DNA from: WHSP01 sp040905505
GTDB taxonomy: Bacteria > Gemmatimonadota > Gemmatimonadetes > Longimicrobiales > Longimicrobiaceae
Assembly: GCA_040905505.1 (NCBI GenBank)
Contig: JBBDRL010000088.1
Span: forward strand, 1-64,000
Direction of reading: 5' to 3'
Length of the DNA: 64,000 nt
Shown here: one piece after another, positions 25,701 through 33,843 of the stretch
How the letters are laid out: every line of letters starts with the position of its first letter
Position numbering within the stretch: the stretch's first letter is position 1
Notes under the pieces: generated by a model
Database searches by the model: none
What the model was told of the DNA's origin: nothing
Seen by the model: only the letters and a program-made list of their open reading frames with translations
Translations under genes and position numbers: made by a program

Positions 25701-26312
25701 TCAGCGCATGATCTTGCCGACCAGCCAGCCCGTCCCGACGGCGATCAGAAGTGTCTGGAGGGGCTTTTCCTGGACTTGTCGTGCAAGGTCGTTGCGCAGA
25801 GCGCGCAGATCGGCGGACCGCAGATAGCCGGCGACATCGTCCATCGCATCCGAAACCTGATACGCCGCGTCGGCTGCCTGCCCGCTGGGGCCGACTCCCT
25901 GAAGCTGCGTGGCCGCGAGTGACTCGAGACGTGCCGCCGCCTCTTCCAGGCGCTCGGCGATGTGAACGAAGCTGCCTGTTCCCTGGCCCCGCCTCGGAGG
26001 GCGTCCCTCGTCCCCAGCGGGCGTCCGACTCGACCGCGGCCGAGCGCGCGCACCGCCGGAACGGGTTCCTGCAGCGCGCTGGCTGTCGCTGGCCTCCGGG
26101 CCGGCTTCGGATGCTGGCGCGCCGGCATCGTGGATCACTGGGCGGGCGACCGCCTCGGCGACTACCCGGCTCTCGTCGTCCGGCTCGCCCGATGGCGCTG
26201 CTGAAGCGGCTTCCTGCTCGGGGCCCGTAGTCGTTCGCTCGTCGTCGGAGACGAGGCGCGGGAATGGAGGTGTATTGGCGGCTCCGCCTTCGCCGGTCCT
26301 CTCCTCGGCCAT
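25701..26312 (-). CDS. Low-complexity protein with C-terminal anchor, first gene of the stress-type trio
   Basis: A 203-residue protein. The first 110 residues are Glu/Ala/Arg/Ser-rich and probably disordered. The C-terminal part is helical (FVHIAERLEEAAARLESLA and AMDDVAGYLRSADLRALR) and ends in a short hydrophobic anchor, PLQTLLIAVGTGWLVGKIMR. The ending GKIMR and the arrangement recall DUF883/YqjD C-terminal membrane anchors. The ATG at 26312 has AAGGAAG upstream; the frame runs further upstream but has no such site. It is divergent from mnmG. Confidence 0.6.
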   Translation of the reverse strand: MAEERTGEGGAANTPPFPRLVSDDERTTTGPEQEAASAAPSGEPDDESRVVAEAVARPVIHDAGAPASEAGPEASDSQRAAGTRSGGARARPRSSRTPAGDEGRPPRRGQGTGSFVHIAERLEEAAARLESLAATQLQGVGPSGQAADAAYQVSDAMDDVAGYLRSADLRALRNDLARQVQEKPLQTLLIAVGTGWLVGKIMR

Positions 26313-26519
26313 GCGGCTTCCTTGTGTCTGATGGTTTCTAACGCCGCGGACGCCCCGCGAATTGAGCAATCGGTATGCCATCCCCAGGCAGAATCGATCT
26401 TTACGACGCGGCGCGCAAGAGGGCTGTCGCGGCGCCCTTTGCGCGAAGCGATCCTCCGTTGCCGTGCGGGGTACCCGAGCAGGGGTTCCTTGGGGGCCGC
26501 ACCTCTTTCCCCGGGCCGC

Positions 26520-26541
26520 TGACGTTCCACGTGGAACGTCA
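26520..26541. promoter_or_regulatory. parS-like site 1 (22-bp perfect palindrome)
   Basis: The centre is GTTCCACGTGGAAC, extended by four further matched base pairs on each side. The 16-bp core fits the parS consensus (TGTTTCACGTGAAACA-like) recognised by ParB. It is 48 bp upstream of the mnmG start and 2.1 kb from parA. Confidence 0.85.
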
Positions 26542-26589
26542 GCCGGGATCGAGAGAGCGGTGGCGCGGACAATCACAGTGTGCAATGCG

Positions 26590-28497
26590 ATGAAGAACAG
26601 CTACGACGTGATCGTGATTGGCGGGGGCCACGCGGGAATCGAGGCGGCCGGGGCGGCCGCACGTGCTGGCGCGGAGACCCTGCTCGTCACGCCGAATCTG
26701 GAGGGGATCGGCCAGATGAGCTGTAACCCAGCGATCGGCGGCGTGGCGAAGGGAACGGTCGTTCGAGAGATCGACGCCCTGGGGGGGATCATGGGATTGG
26801 CGGCCGACAGCTCGAGGATTCAGTTCCGGATGCTGAATCGGTCCAAGGGGCCGGCAGTCTGGTCGCCGCGGGCACAGTGCGATCGCGCGCGCTATCCACG
26901 TGCCGCACGGGCCCTGTTGGAGTCGCACCCGAAAGTCGCGTTCTTCCAGGGTATGGTGGGCGCGCTCAATGTCGACGGGAAGCGCGTCACCGGTGTTGTG
27001 ACCGAATCCGGGATCAGCTTTCGCGGGCGAGCGGTCGTCCTGACGACGGGGACCTTCCTGCGAGGCCGGATCCACGTCGGCGGGGCGGCGGCGACCGCTG
27101 CGGGGCGCGCCGGCGATGCGCCGTCGATCCGGCTCGCCGAGCAGATGGAGGCGCTCGGACTCGAGGTGGCGCGCTTCAAGACCGGAACCCCGCCGCGGGT
27201 CGATGGCCGCAGCATCGACTACACCCGCCTCGAGCGCCAGGACGGCGACTTCGACGAGAGTCGCTTTTCGCATTGGGAGCGGGGGGAGCTACTACCGCAG
27301 CGCCCCTGCTGGATCACGTGGGCGGGCGAGCCGCTCCAGGAGGTCGTGCGTCGCAATCTGGATCGCTCGGCGCTGTACGGGGGCGAGATCGCCGGCCGGG
27401 GTCCACGATACTGCCCGTCCATCGAGGACAAGGTGGTGAAGTTTCCCGATGCCGCCCGCCATCAGGTCTTCCTCGAGCCCGAGGGCCTGGACACGCACGA
27501 GGTGTACGTGAACGGTCTGTCGACGTCTCTTCCGGTCGACGTGCAGATCGAGATGCTTCGGGCGGTCCCAGGCCTCGAAGCCGTGCAGCTTACCCGTATG
27601 GGCTACGCGATAGAGTACGACTATTTCCCGCCGCACCAGCTCCGGTCGTCCCTCGAGCTCAAGGCGCTCGCCGGGCTCTTCCTCGCCGGGCAGATCAACG
27701 GTACGACCGGCTATGAGGAGGCGGCTGGCCAGGGGCTGCTCGCGGGTGCCAATGCCGCCTTCGCCGCGCGCGATCTGCCGCCCCTTGTCCTTGAACGCGA
27801 CGAGGGGTTCATCGGCGTGTTGATCGACGATCTCGTCACGAAGGGGACGGACGAGCCATACCGGCTGTTCACGTCGCGTGCGGAGTTTCGCCTCCTGCTG
27901 CGCCAGGACAACGCCCTCGCCAGACTCGGGCCTCTGGCAGCGGGTCGCGGTCTTCTAACGGACGTGCAGCGTCGCCGGGTGGAGCACCGCCTGGAGCGTG
28001 CGGCCCGGGCCGCGCAGTGGGCCGAGCACACGAACGTCGAGCCGGAGCAGGCGAACGGAATCCTGGCTACCGCGGGCTCGGCGCCGATTCGCGAGCCCGT
28101 CCGGGTCGCCACGCTGCTGAAACGACCCAACGTCTCCGTGCATGACCTGCTCGCCACGTTCGAGGAATCGCCCTTCGAGGATCCGGAGCACCCGGGAGAG
28201 CAGGCCGAGGTGCTGAGCGCTGTGGAGATGGAGCTGAGATATGCCGGCTACCTGGCCCGTGAGCGGAGCCGCGCCGACTCACTACGGCAGCATTCCGGTT
28301 TCCCGCTGCCCGACGGACTGGATTACGACGCGATGAACTCGCTGTCGATCGAAGCCCGGCAGAAGCTCGGACGGATTCGCCCGAGCACACTGGGTCAGGC
28401 GTCGCGAATCCCCGGGATCTCGCCGAGCGATCTTCAGAATCTGGTGATCGAGGTGCGCAAGCGCAGGGCGGCCGGACCGGCGCCGCTCACCGCCTGA
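26590..28497 (+). CDS. mnmG: tRNA uridine 5-carboxymethylaminomethyl modification enzyme MnmG (GidA)
   Basis: A 635-residue FAD enzyme, partner of MnmE in modifying U34. The FAD-binding start is YDVIVIGGGHAGIEAAGAAA. Family segments follow: MSCNPAIGGVAKG, KTGTPPRVDGRSIDY, QINGTTGYEEAAGQGL, and the helical C-terminus with LSIEARQKLGRIRPSTLGQA and IPGISPSDLQNL. The ATG at 26590 is chosen because it begins the FAD fold, although no strong ribosome-binding site is visible. It lies between two parS-like sites and is followed by parA-parB. Confidence 0.97.
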   Translation: MKNSYDVIVIGGGHAGIEAAGAAARAGAETLLVTPNLEGIGQMSCNPAIGGVAKGTVVREIDALGGIMGLAADSSRIQFRMLNRSKGPAVWSPRAQCDRARYPRAARALLESHPKVAFFQGMVGALNVDGKRVTGVVTESGISFRGRAVVLTTGTFLRGRIHVGGAAATAAGRAGDAPSIRLAEQMEALGLEVARFKTGTPPRVDGRSIDYTRLERQDGDFDESRFSHWERGELLPQRPCWITWAGEPLQEVVRRNLDRSALYGGEIAGRGPRYCPSIEDKVVKFPDAARHQVFLEPEGLDTHEVYVNGLSTSLPVDVQIEMLRAVPGLEAVQLTRMGYAIEYDYFPPHQLRSSLELKALAGLFLAGQINGTTGYEEAAGQGLLAGANAAFAARDLPPLVLERDEGFIGVLIDDLVTKGTDEPYRLFTSRAEFRLLLRQDNALARLGPLAAGRGLLTDVQRRRVEHRLERAARAAQWAEHTNVEPEQANGILATAGSAPIREPVRVATLLKRPNVSVHDLLATFEESPFEDPEHPGEQAEVLSAVEMELRYAGYLARERSRADSLRQHSGFPLPDGLDYDAMNSLSIEARQKLGRIRPSTLGQASRIPGISPSDLQNLVIEVRKRRAAGPAPLTA

Positions 28498-28511
28498 CCG
28501 GGTCGCCGGGT

Positions 28512-28527
28512 TGTTCCACGTGGAACG
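28512..28527. promoter_or_regulatory. parS-like site 2
   Basis: TGTTCCACGTGGAACG contains the same perfect GTTCCACGTGGAAC core as site 1. It lies 14 bp after the mnmG stop codon and just upstream of the predicted parA promoter, so ParB bound here might also influence parAB expression. Confidence 0.85.
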
Positions 28528-28545
28528 ATCTTGCCGCTGGGCGCC

Positions 28546-28575
28546 TGGACTCCGCGGCCCTCGGGCGGTTATATT
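28546..28575 (+). promoter_or_regulatory. Candidate parA promoter
   Basis: TGGACT (28546-28551) and TATATT (28570-28575) are 18 bp apart, between the second parS-like site and the parA start. The -10 match is good and the -35 match is moderate. Confidence 0.55.
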
Positions 28576-28614
28576 CACCGCGCACGTAAACCCCTCCTCG
28601 AGCCGGAAGGCCGT

Positions 28615-29436
28615 GTGGCCCGCATCATCGCGATCGCGAATCAGAAGGGCGGCGTCGGGAAGACCACGACCGCAATCAACTTAGGCGCCTGCCTCGCGGT
28701 CGCGGAACGCCGCACGCTCGTCATCGACATCGACCCCCAGGCGAACGCCACCAGCGGCCTCGGGATTCCCAAGGAAGACGTCGATCAGTCGATCTACGAC
28801 GTCCTGGTCGAGGGCACGGAGGCCGGCCGGGTCATCGTACCGGAGGTCCACTTCCCCTATCTGGATGTGCTGCCGGCGACTCGCGATCTGGTCGGTGTCG
28901 AGGTTGAGCTGGTCGCGCGCGAGGGCCGCGAAACGATCCTTCGCGACGCCCTTGCGCCGATCCGTGAGCGCTACGACTACATTCTGATCGACGCGCCTCC
29001 GTCGCTCGGTATGTTGACGCTGAACACGCTCGCGGCGGCCGATGCCGTGCTGATCCCGATCCAGTGCGAATTCTATGCACTGGAGGGCCTGTCTCAGCTC
29101 CTCAACACCGTCCGTATCGTGCAGCGTAACCTCAACAAGGCCTTGCAGATCGAGGGCGTGCTCCTGACCATGTTCGACGGTCGGTTGAATCTCTCCCGGC
29201 AGGTTGCGGAGGAGGCGAAGGAGTACTTCGGGCCGAAGGTGTTCCGGACGGCGATACCCCGCAACGTGCGGATCGCGGAGGCGCCGAGCTTCGGAGAACC
29301 GATCGTTCTGTACGATATCCTCTCTGTGGGCGCAAAGAGCTATCTTGCGCTGGCGCAAGAAGTTATCGCGCGTACGGAGGGTCCTGTGGGCGCGGGTGAC
29401 GACGCGCTCGCGGTCCCGGCGGACGGGCAGGCATAG
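28615..29436 (+). CDS. parA: Chromosome-partitioning ATPase ParA (Soj)
   Basis: A 273-residue deviant-Walker ATPase that moves ParB-bound origins. The P-loop is IANQKGGVGKTTTAINLG (KGGVGKTT at residues 10-17), followed by VIDIDPQANATSGLG, IDAPPSLGMLTLN, and AIPRNVRIAEAPSFG near the end. The GTG at 28615 follows GGAAGG and starts the family N-terminus. The protein lacks the N-terminal HTH of plasmid ParA, as usual for chromosomal types. Its TAG is directly followed by the parB ATG. Confidence 0.96.
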   Translation: MARIIAIANQKGGVGKTTTAINLGACLAVAERRTLVIDIDPQANATSGLGIPKEDVDQSIYDVLVEGTEAGRVIVPEVHFPYLDVLPATRDLVGVEVELVAREGRETILRDALAPIRERYDYILIDAPPSLGMLTLNTLAAADAVLIPIQCEFYALEGLSQLLNTVRIVQRNLNKALQIEGVLLTMFDGRLNLSRQVAEEAKEYFGPKVFRTAIPRNVRIAEAPSFGEPIVLYDILSVGAKSYLALAQEVIARTEGPVGAGDDALAVPADGQA

Positions 29437-30384
29437 ATGGATCGGCGCGAGGCGGAACCGATGAACGCGGCCGATCCCAGGAGGAAGACGCGCCTGGGTA
29501 AGGGGCTCGGGGCCCTGCTGGGAGAGTACCTTCCGGAAGATGGGAACGTCTCGCAGGGCTACCGGCGCGTACCTATCGGCTCGATCACACCGAACCCGTT
29601 CCAGCCGCGCCGCGAGTTCTCGCGTGAGCAGTTGGCGGAGTTGGAGTCGTCTATCCAGGAGAACGGGCTGTTACAGCCGCTGGTGGTCCGGCCCGCGAAG
29701 GCCGGAGCGGAGGGCGGCGCGGCATGGGAGCTGGTGGCGGGCGAGCGGCGGTTCCGGGCGGTACGGCGGCTCGGCTGGACCGACGTGCCCGTGGTTGTCA
29801 GGGAGATGGATGACCGAACGCTGCTGGTGCTGGCGATCGTCGAGAACGTGCAGCGCTCCGACCTATCGCCTCTGGAGGAGGCGGAGGGATATCGGCAGCT
29901 CATCGAGGAGTTCGGCTACACGCAGAAGGAAGTGGCCGAGAGCGTCGGCCGGGAGCGTTCCACTGTGGCGAACCTGCTGCGGCTGCTGCACCTGCCCGCG
30001 TCGGTGCAGCGCCTCGTGTCAGCCGGGTCTCTGTCGATGGGGCATGCGCGCGCGATTCTGGGTCTCGGGGATGAGCGTCGGATGGCGGACGTAGCTCGCC
30101 GGGCGGCGGCCGAGGGTCTGTCCGTACGGACGGTGGAGGAGCTCGTCCGCAGCCGGCGCGGGCCGCCGTCCAGGAAGCCGGGTAAGGCAGCGAAGGCCAG
30201 CCCGACCGATCCGCATTTGCGGCATCTGGAAACCGAGCTTCAGCGGCAACTCGGCACGGCGGTGCGGATCAGGGTCGAGAAGAAGGGAAGCGCGGGGCGG
30301 ATCGAGATTCCGTTTTACGACGTCGACGATTTCGAGCGGGTAACGGAGATCCTCCTGGGGGCAGAAGAAGCGTCGCAGTATTGA
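29437..30384 (+). CDS. parB: Chromosome-partitioning protein ParB (Spo0J)
   Basis: A 315-residue CTP-dependent parS-binding clamp. The N-terminal KTRLGKGLGALLGE motif (ParA interaction) is followed by ITPNPFQPRREF, the CTP-binding GERRFRA motif, ENVQRSDLSPLEEA, and the helix-turn-helix region GYTQKEVAESVGRERSTVAN. The C-terminal dimerisation domain is present. It starts immediately after the parA stop; an ATG eight codons later is an alternative. Its likely targets are the two palindromes at 26520 and 28512. Confidence 0.97.
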   Translation: MDRREAEPMNAADPRRKTRLGKGLGALLGEYLPEDGNVSQGYRRVPIGSITPNPFQPRREFSREQLAELESSIQENGLLQPLVVRPAKAGAEGGAAWELVAGERRFRAVRRLGWTDVPVVVREMDDRTLLVLAIVENVQRSDLSPLEEAEGYRQLIEEFGYTQKEVAESVGRERSTVANLLRLLHLPASVQRLVSAGSLSMGHARAILGLGDERRMADVARRAAAEGLSVRTVEELVRSRRGPPSRKPGKAAKASPTDPHLRHLETELQRQLGTAVRIRVEKKGSAGRIEIPFYDVDDFERVTEILLGAEEASQY

Positions 30385-30460
30385 GCGCCACACGCCGCGG
30401 TGGGGCCTGTCGCCCAGCGGGTCGTAAGCAGTGCTCCGGAGCGGGGATGCAGGTGAGAAG

Positions 30461-31240
30461 ATGAGCAAAGATGCGCGCAGAATGACCTTCATCGTCGTCC
30501 CCCACGGGGGACGCGACCTCAGTACGCGTTCGTTCGAGCTCTCCTACCGCCGGCTCCGGGTCGCGGGAATCGTCGTGCTCATCCTGGTGGCGGCGTGGAT
30601 CGGGATGGCGATCTCGTGGGTGTACGTCGCCAGTCAAGCCGCGCGCGTGCCGGGGCTGCAGAGCGAGGTCGCGCAGCTTGCGCTCGAGTTAGAGCAGGTC
30701 GAGGCGCTCGCCCTCGCGCTACGTCAGCTCGAGGGCCAGTACACTCAGGTCCGGGAGATGCTCGGAGCCAACCGGCCGAGTGACCCCGCGAGCATCTGGT
30801 TGCCCGCGATCGGAGAGACTCCGCTGCCGACGGGGGGAGAGACCGACGCGGCCGCCGACTCCGTCCCGACCGCGTGGCCGCTCACGCAGCGCGGCTTCGT
30901 AACGCGGGAGCATCTCGGACGCATCCCTGGGCAGCACCCCGGCATCGACATCGCCGTCGCGGAGGGCTCCTACGTCCGCGCAGCCGGTACGGGTGTGGTG
31001 GTTCAGGCGAGTGAAGACGACGTATACGGAAAGTTCATTCGCATCCGGCACCCTGAGGGGTATGAGACGGTCTACGGTCACGCCTCGGACCTGTTCGTGG
31101 CGGCGAACGAGGACGTCGACCGTCACCAGGTGATCGCCCTCAGCGGCAACACGGGAACATCCACCGCGCCGCATCTCCACTTCGAGATCTGGAAGGACGG
31201 CGAACCGATCGACCCGCGCGAGGTCGTCGACGCTCCTTGA
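30461..31240 (+). CDS. Membrane-anchored M23 (LytM-type) peptidoglycan peptidase
   Basis: A 259-residue protein. A basic N-terminus precedes one membrane helix (about 29-55), then a coiled coil (VPGLQSEVAQLALELEQVEA), a Pro/Gly linker, and a C-terminal M23 domain with zinc ligands in GQHPGIDIAVA and APHLHFEIW. All expected LytM zinc motifs are visible, so it may be an active endopeptidase. It directly precedes bactofilin, a pairing seen in many bacteria where bactofilins position M23 enzymes. The ATG at 30461 follows AGGTGAG. Confidence 0.93.
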   Translation: MSKDARRMTFIVVPHGGRDLSTRSFELSYRRLRVAGIVVLILVAAWIGMAISWVYVASQAARVPGLQSEVAQLALELEQVEALALALRQLEGQYTQVREMLGANRPSDPASIWLPAIGETPLPTGGETDAAADSVPTAWPLTQRGFVTREHLGRIPGQHPGIDIAVAEGSYVRAAGTGVVVQASEDDVYGKFIRIRHPEGYETVYGHASDLFVAANEDVDRHQVIALSGNTGTSTAPHLHFEIWKDGEPIDPREVVDAP

Positions 31241-31279
31241 GCACCGCCGCGAGTCGTTCACCACAGGAAAGACGGAGAG

Positions 31280-31978
31280 ATGGCCATTTTCAAGAAGAAC
31301 GAAGCCCCCTCGCAGAGTCCGCGGGACCGCGCGACTACGACGCAGCAGCGATCCCCGAGCGGGGACGCTGCAATATCGATCATCGGTGTGGGCATGAAGG
31401 TCGTCGGCGACATCGGAACCGAGGGCATCGTTCGCATCGAGGGTGAGGTGCGGGGGACCGTCGAGGCGGCCAAGGCGGTGATTCTCGGGCAGGGGGGCGT
31501 CGTCGACGGCAACGTCGTCACGGACGACGCCGTCATCGGTGGGACGGTGAACGGCTCGATCACCGCCGCGAACCGGCTGGAGCTACAGAGCACCTGCACC
31601 GTGACCGGCGAGGTTCGGACGCGGGCTGAGCACCTCAAGCTCGAGGAGGGTGCCCGCTTCGCCGGGCAGGTTCATATGACCGATGAGCAGGCCACGACCT
31701 CCCAACCGATACCCGAGGGGACGGCCGGCGCGGGTGGACACGACCAATCACGGCAGCCGAGGAGCGACTCGCGAGAGACTTCATCGGACCGGCCGAACCC
31801 CTCGAGACAGCCCGAGAACGCGTCCGCGAAGGACAATTCTGGACAGAATCGGGATCGGAACGAGGCGAAGCAGGGCCAGTCGTCCGATGACGGTGAGGCG
31901 AAGAACTCCTCCGAGCAGAAGTCCGATGAACCCGCTGAGGCGGAGAAGAAGGCCGCCGAGGCGGAGGTCAGCAGCTAG
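31280..31978 (+). CDS. Bactofilin (polymer-forming cytoskeletal protein) with long disordered tail
   Basis: A 232-residue protein. The central bactofilin beta-helix spans about 32-130 (SIIGVGMKVVGDIGTEGIVR, VRGTVEAAKAVILGQGG, NVVTDDAVIGGTVNGSIT). The last 95 residues are an unusually long hydrophilic tail rich in Ser, Glu, Asp, Gln, Lys and Asn. Bactofilins polymerise without nucleotide on the inner membrane and organise cell-wall enzymes; its likely partner is the M23 peptidase just upstream. GGAGAG precedes the ATG. Confidence 0.93.
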   Translation: MAIFKKNEAPSQSPRDRATTTQQRSPSGDAAISIIGVGMKVVGDIGTEGIVRIEGEVRGTVEAAKAVILGQGGVVDGNVVTDDAVIGGTVNGSITAANRLELQSTCTVTGEVRTRAEHLKLEEGARFAGQVHMTDEQATTSQPIPEGTAGAGGHDQSRQPRSDSRETSSDRPNPSRQPENASAKDNSGQNRDRNEAKQGQSSDDGEAKNSSEQKSDEPAEAEKKAAEAEVSS

Positions 31979-32000
31979 ACACGGGCTGTCGCGGCCTCGA

Positions 32001-32111
32001 TTCTCCACATTGTCGCACAGATCCATAAACACTTGCCACCATGAGCGTTATGGGTTTTCCACACTGATTCCCCATGTTTATCCACCGGTTTTCCCCACAG
32101 TTTGTGGATAA
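32001..32111. other. DnaA-box cluster at 32.0 kb (second candidate origin segment)
   Basis: Between bactofilin and the Nif3-like gene there are TTCTCCACA (32001-32009), TTTTCCACA (32055-32063), TTATCCACC (32078-32086), the weaker TTCCCCACA (32091-32099) and, on the opposite strand, a perfect TTATCCACA (32111-32103). Five boxes in 111 bp is dense for a high-GC genome. The segment lies close to parS and parAB, as origins often do. Confidence 0.7.
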
Positions 32112-32126
32112 GGTTGGTGGCCGCTG

Positions 32127-32879
32127 ATGCGGCTTCCTGAGCTCGTGGTCCACTTCGACGACTTGCTTGGTACTGCCAACATCCCGGATTATTCCGGTGC
32201 GGTAAACGGGTTGCAGGTGGAATGCACAGCTGAGATCGAGCGGGTGGCGTTCGCGGTCGACGCGGCGCAGGCGACGATCGACGCAGCGGTCGCAGCCGAA
32301 GCGAACCTTCTGGTCGTGCACCACGGATTGTTCTGGGACGGCTCGCCGGCGGTGAGTGGCCGGCGCTATCGGCGGTTGCGCGCGCTCATCGAGGCGAACG
32401 TGGGGCTCTACAGCGCGCACCTGCCGCTGGATGTTCATCCGGAGCTCGGGAACAACGCCGTTCTGGCCCGGGAGTTAGGGTTGGAGGTGCAAGGCACCTT
32501 CGGGGACTATAAAGGGCAGGCGGTGGGGGTATGGGGAGCGCTCCCGATGCGGCGAGAGGCGTTGGCGGCTCGACTCGACGATCTACTGGGTTGCCGGGTG
32601 CGGATGATCGCGGGGGGTCCGGAGCGGGTCGAGCGGGTGGGGATCATCACTGGGGGGGCGGGAGGCCAGGTGAATGCGGCGAGGTCGATGGGCCTCGATG
32701 CCTTCGTCACCGGCGAGGGTGCTCACCACAATTACTTCGACGCGATGGAAGGCGGTGTGAACCTGTACCTCGCGGGGCACTACGCCACGGAAACGCGGGG
32801 CGTCCGGGCGCTATCGGATCATACCGCTCGCGTCTGCGGCCTGGAGACGCGCTTTCTCGACCATCCCACCGGACTCTGA
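32127..32879 (+). CDS. Nif3-like dinuclear metal-centre protein
   Basis: A 250-residue protein of the NIF3/DUF34 family, thought to bind two metal ions and sometimes annotated as GTP cyclohydrolase I type 2. It shows VVHHGLFWDG (metal His residues), SAHLPLDVHPELGNNAVLA, VTGEGAHHNYFDAME and GHYATETRGVRALSD. Function in bacteria remains uncertain. The ATG is 15 bp after a perfect DnaA box, so its transcription may respond to DnaA. It converges on the zinc-ribbon gene. Confidence 0.95.
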   Translation: MRLPELVVHFDDLLGTANIPDYSGAVNGLQVECTAEIERVAFAVDAAQATIDAAVAAEANLLVVHHGLFWDGSPAVSGRRYRRLRALIEANVGLYSAHLPLDVHPELGNNAVLARELGLEVQGTFGDYKGQAVGVWGALPMRREALAARLDDLLGCRVRMIAGGPERVERVGIITGGAGGQVNAARSMGLDAFVTGEGAHHNYFDAMEGGVNLYLAGHYATETRGVRALSDHTARVCGLETRFLDHPTGL

Positions 32880-32915
32880 CCCTTGCGGGGCGGAACTCTC
32901 GGCGAGCCCTGGAAA

Positions 32916-33713
32916 TCACCCGACGGCCTGACGCGCCTCCTCGCGCATGCTCGGGAGAAGCGCGACGTGGTCGCTGTATTCGGGGCGGTCCAGGGCGATC
33001 TCCGCATCGTAGTTCTCGAGGAACCGACGGTAGAACTCGACGGCTGCCGCATCGTTGCCGAGGAGTGACTCGGACTGGGCAGCCGTGAAGAGACCGAACA
33101 GGTGGTTCGGCGCTTCGGCCAGAATGCGTTCGGTCGTCTCCCGCGCCGCGGCGGATTCGTCGTTGATCAACTGCAGTACGGCGACATGATACAGCCCGTC
33201 CAGGTCGAGGGGCTGCGCGCGCTCGTACGCAGCGATCGCCATGGGCGCGAAGGCGCGGGCCTCGGCCGTGTCTCCGGCGGAGGCACTGGTCATGACGCGG
33301 TTGAACAGCCGGTTGGCGGCCTCCTGAGGCGTCATCGATTCCAGGTCTACGGCCCCGGGATTCGGGGCGGCGGGCCCGGTGATGGGCGGAGCGGCGGTCG
33401 GGGCGGCATCCGAAGCGAACTGGGGTCCCACGATCGCGACGACCAGCGCCAGGAGTGCTGCGCCGGCAATGGCCCACGGGACGAACGCATTCCGGTCCCC
33501 GCCCCCTCCGGCCGGGGATGTTTCGACGGTTGCGCCTTGGGGTGACGCGCTCTCTGCGGCAACAGGGGAGCCGCACATGTTGCAGAACCGGCCCCCTGCG
33601 GGTACCGTATTGCCGCAGCTGCCGCACTTGTGCACGGGATTCAGCGTGCCTCCACACTGAGCGCAGAAGTTCCCGCTGGCGGGACTTCCGCACTGTGGGC
33701 AGCTGTTGGACAT
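32916..33713 (-). CDS. Zinc-ribbon membrane protein
   Basis: A 265-residue protein. Two zinc-ribbon-like Cys pairs open it (CPQCGSPASGNFCAQCGG and CGSCGNTVPAGGRFCNMCGS). A Gly/Ser linker precedes one membrane helix (VPWAIAGAALLALVVAIVG). The C-terminal half is helical and TPR-like (LYHVAVLQLINDESAAARET and SESLLGNDAAAVEFYRRF). The role is unknown; cytoplasmic zinc ribbons with an outer or inner TPR-like part suggest a scaffold. GGAG lies seven bases before the ATG. Confidence 0.85.
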   Translation of the reverse strand: MSNSCPQCGSPASGNFCAQCGGTLNPVHKCGSCGNTVPAGGRFCNMCGSPVAAESASPQGATVETSPAGGGGDRNAFVPWAIAGAALLALVVAIVGPQFASDAAPTAAPPITGPAAPNPGAVDLESMTPQEAANRLFNRVMTSASAGDTAEARAFAPMAIAAYERAQPLDLDGLYHVAVLQLINDESAAARETTERILAEAPNHLFGLFTAAQSESLLGNDAAAVEFYRRFLENYDAEIALDRPEYSDHVALLPSMREEARQAVG

Positions 33714-33843
33714 TCAAGTTCTCCGTCTCGAGGGTTTGGGACGAGGAATCTAAGTCGATGATAGGCGCGTCTCAAGCAGGAGAGGGCTACCGATTCCGCT
33801 AGTGAACCCGGACCCGCGCCGCGGCCGCAATCGAGGAGATACG

